From NCBI GenBank assembly GCA_964474905.1, contig CAYYUP010000015.1:35328-99327 (forward strand): DNA of 64,000 nucleotides, written 5' to 3'. The notes below the pieces were generated by a model. That model saw nothing but the letters and a program-made list of their open reading frames with translations. It did no database searches and was not told the DNA's origin. Position 1 is the stretch's first letter; each line of letters begins with the position of its first letter. The translations under genes were made by a program, and so were the position numbers. This DNA comes from JADJRG01 sp964474905. Lineage in GTDB: Bacteria; Myxococcota_A; Polyangia; Nannocystales; Nannocystaceae. Positions 35,023 to 42,824 of the stretch are shown in pieces.

Positions 35023-36516
35023 TTAACTCTCGAATTTATCTTCGTCGGCGATCTCGACGGTCGCCAGGATTGCCGCCAAGGAGACCATGTCGATCGGCTT
35101 GAGCAGGATCCTGTCCATGCCGACGCTGGGGCAGCGCAGCGTATCTTCGGGCATTGAAGTTGCGGTCAGGGCGATCAGCGGCAGGCCGTGCCAACGCGGA
35201 TCCGATCGGATCGCCGTGGCCGCTGCGAAGCCGTCCATTACCGGCATATTGCAATCCATGAGTACCGCGTCGAAGTGTTGGCATTCGAGAGCTTCGAGGG
35301 CCAGGGCGCCGTTCTCGACCCGGGTTGGGCGATGACCGAGTTTCTCGAGCATTGCCGTGACGACGAGGGCGTTGACCTCGTTGTCTTCGGCGATGAGGAT
35401 GCAGAGCGGGCGAGAGGTCGGCTGTGGTTGTGGCGGACTCGGGCTTTGTTCGGTCGGCTCGACGATCGCGGCGTCGATGCTGTAGCTGAAGAGCGAGCCG
35501 CGTCCGATCTTACTCGTCGCCGCGAGTGTGCCGCCCATGACCGCTGCGATTTGGCGACAGATCGCGAGGCCGAGACCGCTGCCGCTGTAGCGCCGGACCT
35601 CGCCCTGTTCGTACTCCTCAAAGATGCGATCGAGGTTGTCCTCGGCGATGCCGATGCCGGAGTCGAGCACGTCAAAGCGCAGGCGGACGTGCTCCGCGTC
35701 GATGGGCTCGCAGCCGATGTTTAGGTGCACAGAGCCTCTCTTGGTGAATTTAAGCGCGTTGCCGACGAGGTTGACGAGCACCTGGCGAAGACGCAGGGGG
35801 TCTAGGCGTACCGCGTCGGGCACCTCGGCGGCGACCCTGTGCACAAACTCGACTCGCTTCGCGGTGGCGGTTGGGACAAAGAGGTCGTAGACGCCGGCGG
35901 CGAGGTGCCGAAGGTCAACCGCTTCGTCGATGACCACGAGCTTGCCGGCTTCGGCGCGGGAGAGATCGAGGAGGTCGTTGAGCAGGGCGATGAGCGAATC
36001 GGTCGATGACCTGAGGGTCTCGACGAGCCTTTGCTCGGCGCACTCCAGGCCGCTGTCGGCGAGCAGGTTGACGATGCCCAGGATGCCGTTCATCGGCGTG
36101 CGGATCTCGTGACCGATATGGGCGAGGATGTTGCTCTTGGCCCCCTTTGCAGCCTCTGCTCGCAGCTTTTCCTGGCGGAGGCGTTGCTTTAGCAGGTGTT
36201 GTGCGGTCGTATCAAAGGCGGCGATGCGAACAGTGCCGGGGCTCTTTCGGCGGCCGAAGAGGGTGATGAAGAGCTCGCGCCCATCCCGGTGCCGACAGCG
36301 GAGCTCGAGATCCCGGACGTCTTCGCCGGCCAGCAGCATCGCAAAGCCAGCCTTCGCGGCGGCGGTATCCATGGGCTCGATGAGCGTCTCGGCGTTGCGA
36401 CCGATCACCGACTCTGCGCTCAATCCGAGCAGCTCTTGGCTGCCGGAGATCCGGAGCACTCGGCCGTCGTTGGCGAGCGTAGCGATGATGACGCTGGGGA
36501 GATCCACATCAGGCAT
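35023..36516 (-). CDS. Hybrid sensor histidine kinase (PAS-HisKA-HATPase-REC)
   Basis: This 497-residue protein is a cytosolic hybrid kinase with no membrane segment. Order of domains: PAS (about residues 5-110, with ISGSQELLGLSAESVIGRNA), HisKA with phospho-acceptor His136 in IGHEIRTPMNGILGI, HATPase with LVNLVGNALKFTK, DSGIGIAEDNLDRIF and GSGLGLAICRQI, and a C-terminal receiver with acidic IAEDNEVNALV, the phospho-accepting Asp in LMDCNMPVMDG and Lys in LLKPIDM. The signal sensed by the PAS is unknown. It is divergent from the MerR-isc operon, but no evidence shows that it controls that operon. It converges on the DUF4157 gene. Confidence 0.9.
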   Translation of the reverse strand: MPDVDLPSVIIATLANDGRVLRISGSQELLGLSAESVIGRNAETLIEPMDTAAAKAGFAMLLAGEDVRDLELRCRHRDGRELFITLFGRRKSPGTVRIAAFDTTAQHLLKQRLRQEKLRAEAAKGAKSNILAHIGHEIRTPMNGILGIVNLLADSGLECAEQRLVETLRSSTDSLIALLNDLLDLSRAEAGKLVVIDEAVDLRHLAAGVYDLFVPTATAKRVEFVHRVAAEVPDAVRLDPLRLRQVLVNLVGNALKFTKRGSVHLNIGCEPIDAEHVRLRFDVLDSGIGIAEDNLDRIFEEYEQGEVRRYSGSGLGLAICRQIAAVMGGTLAATSKIGRGSLFSYSIDAAIVEPTEQSPSPPQPQPTSRPLCILIAEDNEVNALVVTAMLEKLGHRPTRVENGALALEALECQHFDAVLMDCNMPVMDGFAAATAIRSDPRWHGLPLIALTATSMPEDTLRCPSVGMDRILLKPIDMVSLAAILATVEIADEDKFES

Positions 36517-36687
36517 CTGGATCCGATCGGCGAGGGCGTGACTCGCCGCTGACGATCACACCATGGATTCCTCGCTGGCGAGTCGGCAATCGCTGTGCGA
36601 GATCGATGCGTGCGCATGGCACTAGAGTCCTGTTCGATCGCGCTTGCGGTAATCGCGCAGGCGTTTTGGATGCGGCTTTCATCGCGC

Positions 36688-36718
36688 TTAACTTAACCCT
36701 CACGTGAGAGTTTGATAT
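36688..36718 (+). promoter_or_regulatory. Candidate MerR-type promoter with palindromic operator
   Basis: TTAACT at 36688-36693 and TGATAT at 36713-36718 could serve as -35 and -10 separated by 19 bases, the long spacer typical of MerR-activated promoters. The perfect palindrome CTCACGTGAG (36699-36708) is centred in the spacer, where MerR dimers bind. It lies about 140 bases upstream of the MerR-isc start. Confidence 0.45.
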
Positions 36719-36860
36719 CCGAGGAGAGTCGATGGGTCTCGGCGCAAGGTAGAATTAGCGGAAAACGGTGGGTTCTCTGGCATTGACAGGGATTCCGCGC
36801 TGTGGCAACCAGCCTGCCAGACTCTTACCCAAACGTAAGGTGTGGAGTTTTGACCTCGCG

Positions 36861-37406
36861 ATGTCCAAAGAAGCACAGCAAGGGCTGACTCGGCTGAAGA
36901 TCGGCCAGCTCGCCCGTATGACCGGCAAGACGGCAAGGGCGCTGCATCTCTACGAAGAGATGGGCCTTCTCGAGCCAAAGGCCCGGACCAGCGGTGGATT
37001 TCGCCTCTACGGCCCCGACGAGGTCGCCCGTGTCTATTGGATCTCCAAGCTTCAGGACATGGGTTTTAGCCTGCCTCAGATCCAATCCTTGCTCGCGTCG
37101 GTGGCCGCTTCAGAGACCGCTCCCGAGGCGATGCACGGGGTCCGGGAGCTCTTCCAGGCGAAGCTCGACGAGACCCGCAAGCAGGTGATGCGCCTCCTCG
37201 ATCTCGAGCGTGATCTGATCGAGAGCCTCTCGTATCTCGAGGGTTGTCGGGTATGCAGCGAGCCTGCTGCGCCCGAGGCCTGTACCTCCTGCACGAGCGA
37301 TCGCCACGGCGCTGAGCCGGCGCCGAGCCTGGTTGCAGGCATCCATCGCGGGCCCAGCCAGGCGCGCGGCCGCGATCACGACAACGAAAGAATCGACCTT
37401 CAATGA
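36861..37406 (+). CDS. MerR-family regulator with C-terminal Cys cluster, heads the isc operon
   Basis: The 181-residue protein begins with a MerR winged helix-turn-helix: LKIGQLARMTGKTARALHLY (HTH, residues 12-31), then EEMGLLEPK, GGFRLYGPDEVARV and a dimerisation coiled coil (residues about 85-125). After the coiled coil come four cysteines, Cys129, Cys132, Cys141 and Cys144, in the pattern C-x2-C-x8-C-x2-C. This spacing is unlike SoxR but could hold a metal or Fe-S cluster. Its stop overlaps the iscS start (ATGA), so the two are translationally coupled. It occupies the place normally held by the Rrf2-type regulator IscR. The inference is that it senses Fe-S status. The ATG at 36861 is used; a frame starting at 36768 adds unsupported residues. 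Confidence 0.8.
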   Translation: MSKEAQQGLTRLKIGQLARMTGKTARALHLYEEMGLLEPKARTSGGFRLYGPDEVARVYWISKLQDMGFSLPQIQSLLASVAASETAPEAMHGVRELFQAKLDETRKQVMRLLDLERDLIESLSYLEGCRVCSEPAAPEACTSCTSDRHGAEPAPSLVAGIHRGPSQARGRDHDNERIDLQ

Positions 37407-38623
37407 CCGTTAAAACGCCGATCTACCTCGATTTCGCCGCGACCTGTCCGGTCGATGCCCGGGTTCTCGAGGCGATGCTGCCCTGCTTCACCGAAAATTA
37501 CGGCAACGCAGCGAGCCGCACCCACGTGTTTGGGTGGCGCGCAGAGGAGGCGGTCGAGGCCGCCCGGCGCGAGATCGCCACGACCATCAACGCCGATCCC
37601 AAGGAGATCGCCTTCACCAGCGGTGCGACCGAATCCAACAACCTGGCGATCAAGGGTGTCGCCGACTACCTCGCCGACAAGGGTCGCCACATCATCACCG
37701 CGCTCACCGAGCACAAAGCGGTGCTCGATCCCTGCAAGCATCTGGAGCGCCGGGGCTACGAGGTTACCTACTTGCCGGTGGGCACCGATGGTTTGGTCAC
37801 GGCAGAGCAGGTCGCCGCGGCGATGCGCCCCGACACTGTGCTTGTGTCGCTGATGTTCGCCAACAACGAGACCGGAGTGATCCAGCCGATCGCAGCGGTG
37901 GGCGAACTCTGTCACCAGCGCAAGGTGCTTCTCCACAGCGATGCGGTTCAGGCCTTCGGCAAGGTGCCGATCGATGTGCAGGAGATGGGCATCGATCTGA
38001 TGAGCATCAGTGCCCACAAGATTTACGGGCCCAAGGGCGTCGGTGCGCTCTATGTCCGGCGTCGGCGGCCGCGGGTTCGACTCGCGCCGCAGATCCACGG
38101 TGGCGGCCATGAGCGCGGCAATCGTTCGGGTACTCTCAACGTGCCCGGCATCGTCGGCTTTGGCGAAGCGGCTCGCCTGGCGCGTCAATCGATGGTCGAG
38201 GAGTCGGCGCGGATTCTCGGCATTCGCGAGCATCTGCGGCGCCGCTTTATCGACGAAATCCCGCACAGCATCGTCAACGGCACGCTCGACGCTCACCTGC
38301 CGGGCACGCTCAATATCTCCTTTGCCTACGTCGAGGGCGAGTCGCTGCTGATGGGGCTCAAGGACATCGCGGTCTCTTCTGGATCGGCATGCACCTCGGC
38401 GAGCTTAGAGCCCAGTTACGTGCTGCGGGCAATGGGGCTCAACGACGAGCTCGCCCACTCGAGTCTGCGGATCACCATTGGCCGCATGACCACCCTCGAA
38501 GAGGTCGACTACGTCGCCGACAGGGTCAAGGAGCAGGTCGAGCGCCTGCGCGAGATGTCGCCGCTCTGGGAGATGGTCCAGGACGGCATCGACCTCGAGT
38601 CGATCCAGTGGACTCCCCATTGA
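37403..38623 (+). CDS. iscS: Cysteine desulfurase IscS
   Basis: IscS is a PLP enzyme that takes sulfur from cysteine and hands it to IscU. The PLP lysine lies in SAHKIYGPKGVGALY, the catalytic Cys in SSGSACTSASLEPSYVLRAM, and the PLP phosphate region in TSGATESNNLAIKG. These are the long-loop, IscS/NifS group I features rather than SufS. The 406-residue length is normal. It overlaps the MerR-type regulator gene by four bases and is followed after 38 bases by iscU. Confidence 0.95.
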   Translation: MTVKTPIYLDFAATCPVDARVLEAMLPCFTENYGNAASRTHVFGWRAEEAVEAARREIATTINADPKEIAFTSGATESNNLAIKGVADYLADKGRHIITALTEHKAVLDPCKHLERRGYEVTYLPVGTDGLVTAEQVAAAMRPDTVLVSLMFANNETGVIQPIAAVGELCHQRKVLLHSDAVQAFGKVPIDVQEMGIDLMSISAHKIYGPKGVGALYVRRRRPRVRLAPQIHGGGHERGNRSGTLNVPGIVGFGEAARLARQSMVEESARILGIREHLRRRFIDEIPHSIVNGTLDAHLPGTLNISFAYVEGESLLMGLKDIAVSSGSACTSASLEPSYVLRAMGLNDELAHSSLRITIGRMTTLEEVDYVADRVKEQVERLREMSPLWEMVQDGIDLESIQWTPH

Positions 38624-38661
38624 TCGTGCTCATACCAACACTCGATAGATAGGCAAACAAC

Positions 38662-39081
38662 ATGGCGTACAGCGAAAAAGTCATCGATCACTACGAAAAT
38701 CCGCGCAACGTCGGCAGCTTCGACAAGGGCGACGATGCGGTCGGCACCGGTATCGTCGGCGCACCCGCCTGCGGCGACGTCATGAAGCTGCAGATTCGCG
38801 TCGAGAATGGCGTGATCCAAGACGCAAAATTTAAGACCTACGGCTGTGGTTCGGCGATCGCTTCGTCGAGTCTGGTCACCGAGTGGGTCAAGGGCATGCA
38901 CGTCGATGATGCGGTCAAGATCCAAAACTCGCAGATCGCCGAGGAGCTGTCGTTGCCGCCGGTCAAGATCCACTGCTCGGTGCTTGCCGAGGATGCGATC
39001 AAGGCGGCGATCAAGGACTACCAGGCGAAACACGGGGCCGCCGCGGGTGAGAACGCCGACGGGGCCAAGAGCGCTGGTTGA
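38662..39081 (+). CDS. iscU: Iron-sulfur scaffold IscU
   Basis: IscU is the scaffold on which the [2Fe-2S] cluster is built. The three ligand cysteines are in GAPACGDVMKLQI, TYGCGSAIASSS and IHCSVLAEDAI, and the chaperone-binding motif LPPVK recognised by HscA is present. Its length of 139 residues includes a short Ala/Gly-rich tail. Genes on either side are iscS and iscA. Confidence 0.96.
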   Translation: MAYSEKVIDHYENPRNVGSFDKGDDAVGTGIVGAPACGDVMKLQIRVENGVIQDAKFKTYGCGSAIASSSLVTEWVKGMHVDDAVKIQNSQIAEELSLPPVKIHCSVLAEDAIKAAIKDYQAKHGAAAGENADGAKSAG

Positions 39082-39119
39082 GCGCTGAGCGAGCCGATTC
39101 GCAGAGAGGAGCCGTTAAT

Positions 39120-39479
39120 ATGTCCGCCGCCAAAGACCTCCGAGCCATGCCGACGATCACGATTACCGGACGCGCCGCCAAGGTGATGCGCGACCAGCTC
39201 CAGCGCCGTGGAACCCCAGAAGCGAGGATTCGCTTCGGGATCCGCGGGGGCGGGTGCACGGGCTATTCGTACCTCTTCGAGTTTGAGGATCGCGGGTCGC
39301 GAGAGAGCGACCACGTCTACACCAAAGACGGCATTACTCTGGTGGTCGATCCAAAGAGCATGCGCATGCTCGACGGCACCGAGATCGACTTCGAAACCGG
39401 AATGCGCGGTCACGGCTTTCGTTTTAGCAACCCCAACGTCGAAGACTCCTGCGGCTGCGGCGAGTCGATCACGTTCTGA
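39120..39479 (+). CDS. iscA: A-type iron-sulfur carrier IscA
   Basis: IscA transfers clusters or iron to target proteins. The three conserved cysteines are in RGGGCTGYSY and the C-terminal DSCGCGESITF. The ATG at 39120 with AGGAG about 10 bases upstream is the preferred start; a second ATG at 39147 gives the common short form starting at MPTITIT. Its length of about 119 residues is normal. It is between iscU and hscB. Confidence 0.92.
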   Translation: MSAAKDLRAMPTITITGRAAKVMRDQLQRRGTPEARIRFGIRGGGCTGYSYLFEFEDRGSRESDHVYTKDGITLVVDPKSMRMLDGTEIDFETGMRGHGFRFSNPNVEDSCGCGESITF

Positions 39480-39484
39480 GGCCG

Positions 39485-40036
39485 ATGTCTGTCGCCGCAT
39501 CGCTCGCTCCTGAGGCGGATTTCTTCGCCTGCTTCGGCATGCCACGCAGCTATGCGCTCGACCGTGATGCCCTCGAGGACCGCTATTTAGATCTCAGCCG
39601 CGAGGTGCATCCCGATCGATTTGCTGGCGGCACCGCCCGGCAGCAACGCCTCGCGGTCGAGCGATCGAGCTTCGTCAACCGTGCCTACCGCACGCTCCGC
39701 GATCCGGTGCAGCGGGCGGAGTATCTGATCAAACTCGGCGGTATCGATCTCGATCGCAGCGACCCTGCGGGCGGAGCTCCCGATCCTGGGCAGGGGTTTC
39801 TCATCGAGATGATCGAGCTTCGCGAGTCACTCGAAGAGGCGGCGAAGGCCGGCTCGGGGGCGCTTGGCGAACTTCGTATCACCACCGAAGATCGTCAAGA
39901 GCAGGTCCTGGATGCAGGTATCGACGCGCTCGAGGGCGACGATATCTCGGTCGCTGCAGGGCACCTTGTGATCTACCGCTATTTGCAGCGCTTTCTCGAC
40001 GAAGTCGACGCTGCAGCCACGGACCTATCGACCTAA
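39485..40036 (+). CDS. hscB: Co-chaperone HscB
   Basis: HscB is the J-domain partner that brings IscU to HscA and stimulates its ATPase. The J domain with HPD appears in LDLSREVHPDRFAGG, after a short N-terminal region with FFACFGMPRSYALD, and the C-terminal helical IscU-binding domain follows (LREDLEEAA-type helices around residues 110-175). It starts five bases after iscA, within the isc operon. Confidence 0.92.
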   Translation: MSVAASLAPEADFFACFGMPRSYALDRDALEDRYLDLSREVHPDRFAGGTARQQRLAVERSSFVNRAYRTLRDPVQRAEYLIKLGGIDLDRSDPAGGAPDPGQGFLIEMIELRESLEEAAKAGSGALGELRITTEDRQEQVLDAGIDALEGDDISVAAGHLVIYRYLQRFLDEVDAAATDLST

Positions 40037-40079
40037 ACCCGGCGAAGGCGAGCCCCTTTGGCCGCCGCCGCGAGGTGCA

Positions 40080-42065
40080 ATGAGCAACAGCAAGGTCTCT
40101 CTCCACGACACTGGGGCCCTCTTTCAGATCGCAGAGCCTGAGGAGCAGAGCGCCGCCGTGCGCCGTCCCGGGTTTGGTATCGGCATCGACCTAGGGACGA
40201 CCCACAGTCTCGTCGCGTTGGCTCGGCAGGGGGACTCGCCGAGCGTGTTACCGGACGCTGAGGGGCGGCCGCTCCTGCCCTCGGTGGTCTCTTATTGCGA
40301 TGCTCTGCCGGTCGTCGGCGAGCGAGCGCTGGCCCGGCAGGAGCAGCATCCCCGCGAGGTCATCAGCAGCGTCAAGCGCTTTATGGGGCGGGGTCTTGGC
40401 GACATCCGTTTTACCCACCCCTACGCGCTGGATGTGGGCGAGGGCGGGGGTGTTCTCCGGATCGCGGTGGGCCAGGGCGAGGTTTCGCGGCGGCTGACGC
40501 CGGTCGAGGTCTCGGCTGAGATCCTGCGTGTCCTTCGGGACAGGGCGCAGAGCGAGCTCGGAGGGGCGATCGACGGCGCAGTGATCACGGTGCCCGCCTA
40601 CTTTGATGACGCCCAGCGACAGGCGACTCGCGACGCGGGCAGGATCGCCGGGCTCAATGTCTACCGCCTGCTCGCCGAGCCGACCGCGGCGGCGCTCGCC
40701 TACGGGCTCGATCGCGGCGGTCAGGGGCTCTTCGCGATCTACGATCTCGGCGGCGGTACTTTCGATATCAGCGTGCTTCGCCTTCGCGAAGGTATCTTTC
40801 AGGTGTTGGCGACCGGCGGTGATTCGGCGCTCGGCGGCGATGATTTTGATCGGGCGCTCGCAGAGCACCTGCTCGATCTCGCGGAACTCGCCGAGCCGAC
40901 ACTGCATCAGCGAGAGGCCGCACGGGTCGCCTCTAGGGCCGCCAAAGAGGCCCTCAGCTCGGATGAGAGTGTTGTCATCAGCGTTTCCGCCTGCGGTCTT
41001 AAGGACGTCAAAATCCACCGTGAGACCTTTGAGGGACTGATCGCGCCGCTTGTCGAGCGCACGGTCCAGGCTTGCCGGCGGACCCTCCGTGACGCCGCTC
41101 TGCGCCCGCGTGAGCTCGATGGCGTTGTGCTGGTCGGCGGTTCGACGCGGGTGCCCAAGGTGCGCGAGCGTGTCGAGGAGACCTTTGGGCGGCCGCCGCT
41201 CACCGACATCGATCCCGATAAGGTGGTCGCCTACGGAGCGGCGATTCAGGCGGATATCCTCTCGGGCTCGGCGCGTGAGGGCGTGACCCTGCTCGACGTC
41301 GTGCCGCTGAGCCTCGGCCTCGAGACCATGGGGGGCATCGTCGAGAAGATCATCCCGCGCAACGCGACGATCCCGATCTCGGCTCGGCAGGTGTTCACCA
41401 ACTATTCGGAGCAGCAGACCGGTATGCAGATCCACGTGGTCCAAGGGGAGCGCGAGCTGGTCACGGATTGCCGTTCGCTCGCCCGCTTCGAGCTGCGGGG
41501 CATGCCCCGTTTGCCGCCATCGATGGCCCGCGTCGAGGTCACGTTTCAGCTCGACGCCGACGCGTTGCTCACGGTCACAGCCCGCGAGTTGATGACCGGC
41601 ACAAAACAATCGGTGGAGGTCAAACCGACCTACGGCCTCAGCGAAGAGGAGGTCGACCAGCTGGTGACAGAGAGTTACGACTTCGCCTCTCAGGATTACG
41701 CCGCCCGCAGCCTCGCCGAGGCCCGTGTCGAACTCGGCCGGGTCGCGCTCGCGGTGCGGGCCGCGATCGCAGAGGTCGGTCATCTCGTCGATGTGCTGTC
41801 GCCAGAGGAGCGAGCGCAGATCGAGGCAGCACTCGCTCGGGCCGACCAGGCGATGGCCACCAGCGACGCGGATGCCGAGAAGATCAACGGGGCTCGTAAG
41901 TCCGTCGAGTCGCTCTCTGAGCCCTTCGCTCGGCGCCGTATGGAGCGGGCGCTACTCGCCGGTATGGAGGGTCACAGCCTCCACGAGATCGAGTCGGCGC
42001 TGGCCGAAGAAGACACGCTTGACGAGCGCCGGGGTGGTCACAACGCCGAGCTCATCGAGGAGTAA
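40080..42065 (+). CDS. hscA: Fe-S assembly chaperone HscA
   Basis: HscA is the Hsp70 of the isc pathway; it uses ATP to release the cluster from IscU. The 661-residue protein shows the Hsp70 nucleotide-binding motifs IGIDLGTTHSLVALA, YDLGGGTFDISVLRL and VVLVGGSTRVPKVRE, followed by a substrate-binding domain (NATIPISARQVFTNYSEQQT) and a helical lid ending in a charged tail. Lineage signs such as the HscA-type N-terminus (FQIAEPEEQ) agree with the context between hscB and fdx. Confidence 0.95.
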   Translation: MSNSKVSLHDTGALFQIAEPEEQSAAVRRPGFGIGIDLGTTHSLVALARQGDSPSVLPDAEGRPLLPSVVSYCDALPVVGERALARQEQHPREVISSVKRFMGRGLGDIRFTHPYALDVGEGGGVLRIAVGQGEVSRRLTPVEVSAEILRVLRDRAQSELGGAIDGAVITVPAYFDDAQRQATRDAGRIAGLNVYRLLAEPTAAALAYGLDRGGQGLFAIYDLGGGTFDISVLRLREGIFQVLATGGDSALGGDDFDRALAEHLLDLAELAEPTLHQREAARVASRAAKEALSSDESVVISVSACGLKDVKIHRETFEGLIAPLVERTVQACRRTLRDAALRPRELDGVVLVGGSTRVPKVRERVEETFGRPPLTDIDPDKVVAYGAAIQADILSGSAREGVTLLDVVPLSLGLETMGGIVEKIIPRNATIPISARQVFTNYSEQQTGMQIHVVQGERELVTDCRSLARFELRGMPRLPPSMARVEVTFQLDADALLTVTARELMTGTKQSVEVKPTYGLSEEEVDQLVTESYDFASQDYAARSLAEARVELGRVALAVRAAIAEVGHLVDVLSPEERAQIEAALARADQAMATSDADAEKINGARKSVESLSEPFARRRMERALLAGMEGHSLHEIESALAEEDTLDERRGGHNAELIEE

Positions 42066-42072
42066 GACAGAC

Positions 42073-42411
42073 ATGCCAAAGATTCGTTTTATCGAGCCCG
42101 ATCGCACGGTTGAGGTGGATGCGCCCAAGGGCATCACCCTCCTCGAACTCGCCGAAGAGAATGGCGTTCGCATGGGTTCTGCCTGCGGGGGTGTGTGCGC
42201 CTGTTCGTCGTGTCACGCGTGGATCACAGAGGGGGCGGAGAACCTCGAGGAGGCTTCGGACGCCGAAGAAGATCGCCTCGACATGGCCTTTGATGTCCGC
42301 CCGTCGTCGCGCCTGGGCTGTCAGGTGCGGGTAGGCGATGCTCCGCTCACGGTAGAGATCACGGCAGAGTCGATCTCGACCTGGTTTAACGAGCATCCCG
42401 ACGAGCGCTAG
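42073..42411 (+). CDS. fdx: [2Fe-2S] ferredoxin of the isc operon
   Basis: This 112-residue ferredoxin supplies electrons for cluster assembly. Its cluster ligands are in GSACGGVCACSSCHAW and LGCQVRVG, as in E. coli Fdx. It starts 7 bases after hscA and ends the recognisable isc operon; no iscX was seen. The short distance from the hscA stop supports co-transcription. Confidence 0.93.
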   Translation: MPKIRFIEPDRTVEVDAPKGITLLELAEENGVRMGSACGGVCACSSCHAWITEGAENLEEASDAEEDRLDMAFDVRPSSRLGCQVRVGDAPLTVEITAESISTWFNEHPDER

Positions 42412-42824
42412 ACTGCCCCTAGATGTGCCCTGGCGATCACGATCGCACCTGGGGTGTTTGGCGTTCCGCTCGGGCGAGAGCGTCGCAGCGCAGCGGCGTG
42501 CGCTCTTAGACTCGGGCCTGTGTTCTCAGGTATTTTCGCCCGGGTTTGCGCCGAGCTTGGGACCGACTTGCGTCGCACTCGCGGCTCCGCTCGTATCGAC
42601 ATGGTGGGGGCTCGGACCCGCTCTAGGGGTCAGGAGAGCGAGCCTCGGGTATGCTTTGAGCTGCGCATATCGTCCGTCGGCGGTCAATTCAGGGGGCGGT
42701 GGAGATCCATCGTCACCGACCGTCTGCGATCCGTGCGGAACGATCCGATGATGTCTCGTTGGACAGGTAGTGGCGAAAGGTGGGGCTCGTGATCGCTATC
42801 GATGATCGAGCCGGGTAGTCGGCG
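42412..42824. other. Intergenic region after the isc operon
   Basis: A gap of about 410 bases follows fdx. It contains plus-strand frames of about 110 codons with Arg/Ser-rich products that do not look like real proteins. I see no clear terminator or RNA; a promoter for the FAD oxidoreductase should lie in it. Confidence 0.4.

Noticed and set aside
40248..41783. 511-codon minus-strand open frame inside hscA
   Set aside because: It is the antisense shadow of a clearly real hscA; high GC in third positions keeps the opposite frame open, and its product has no recognisable motif.
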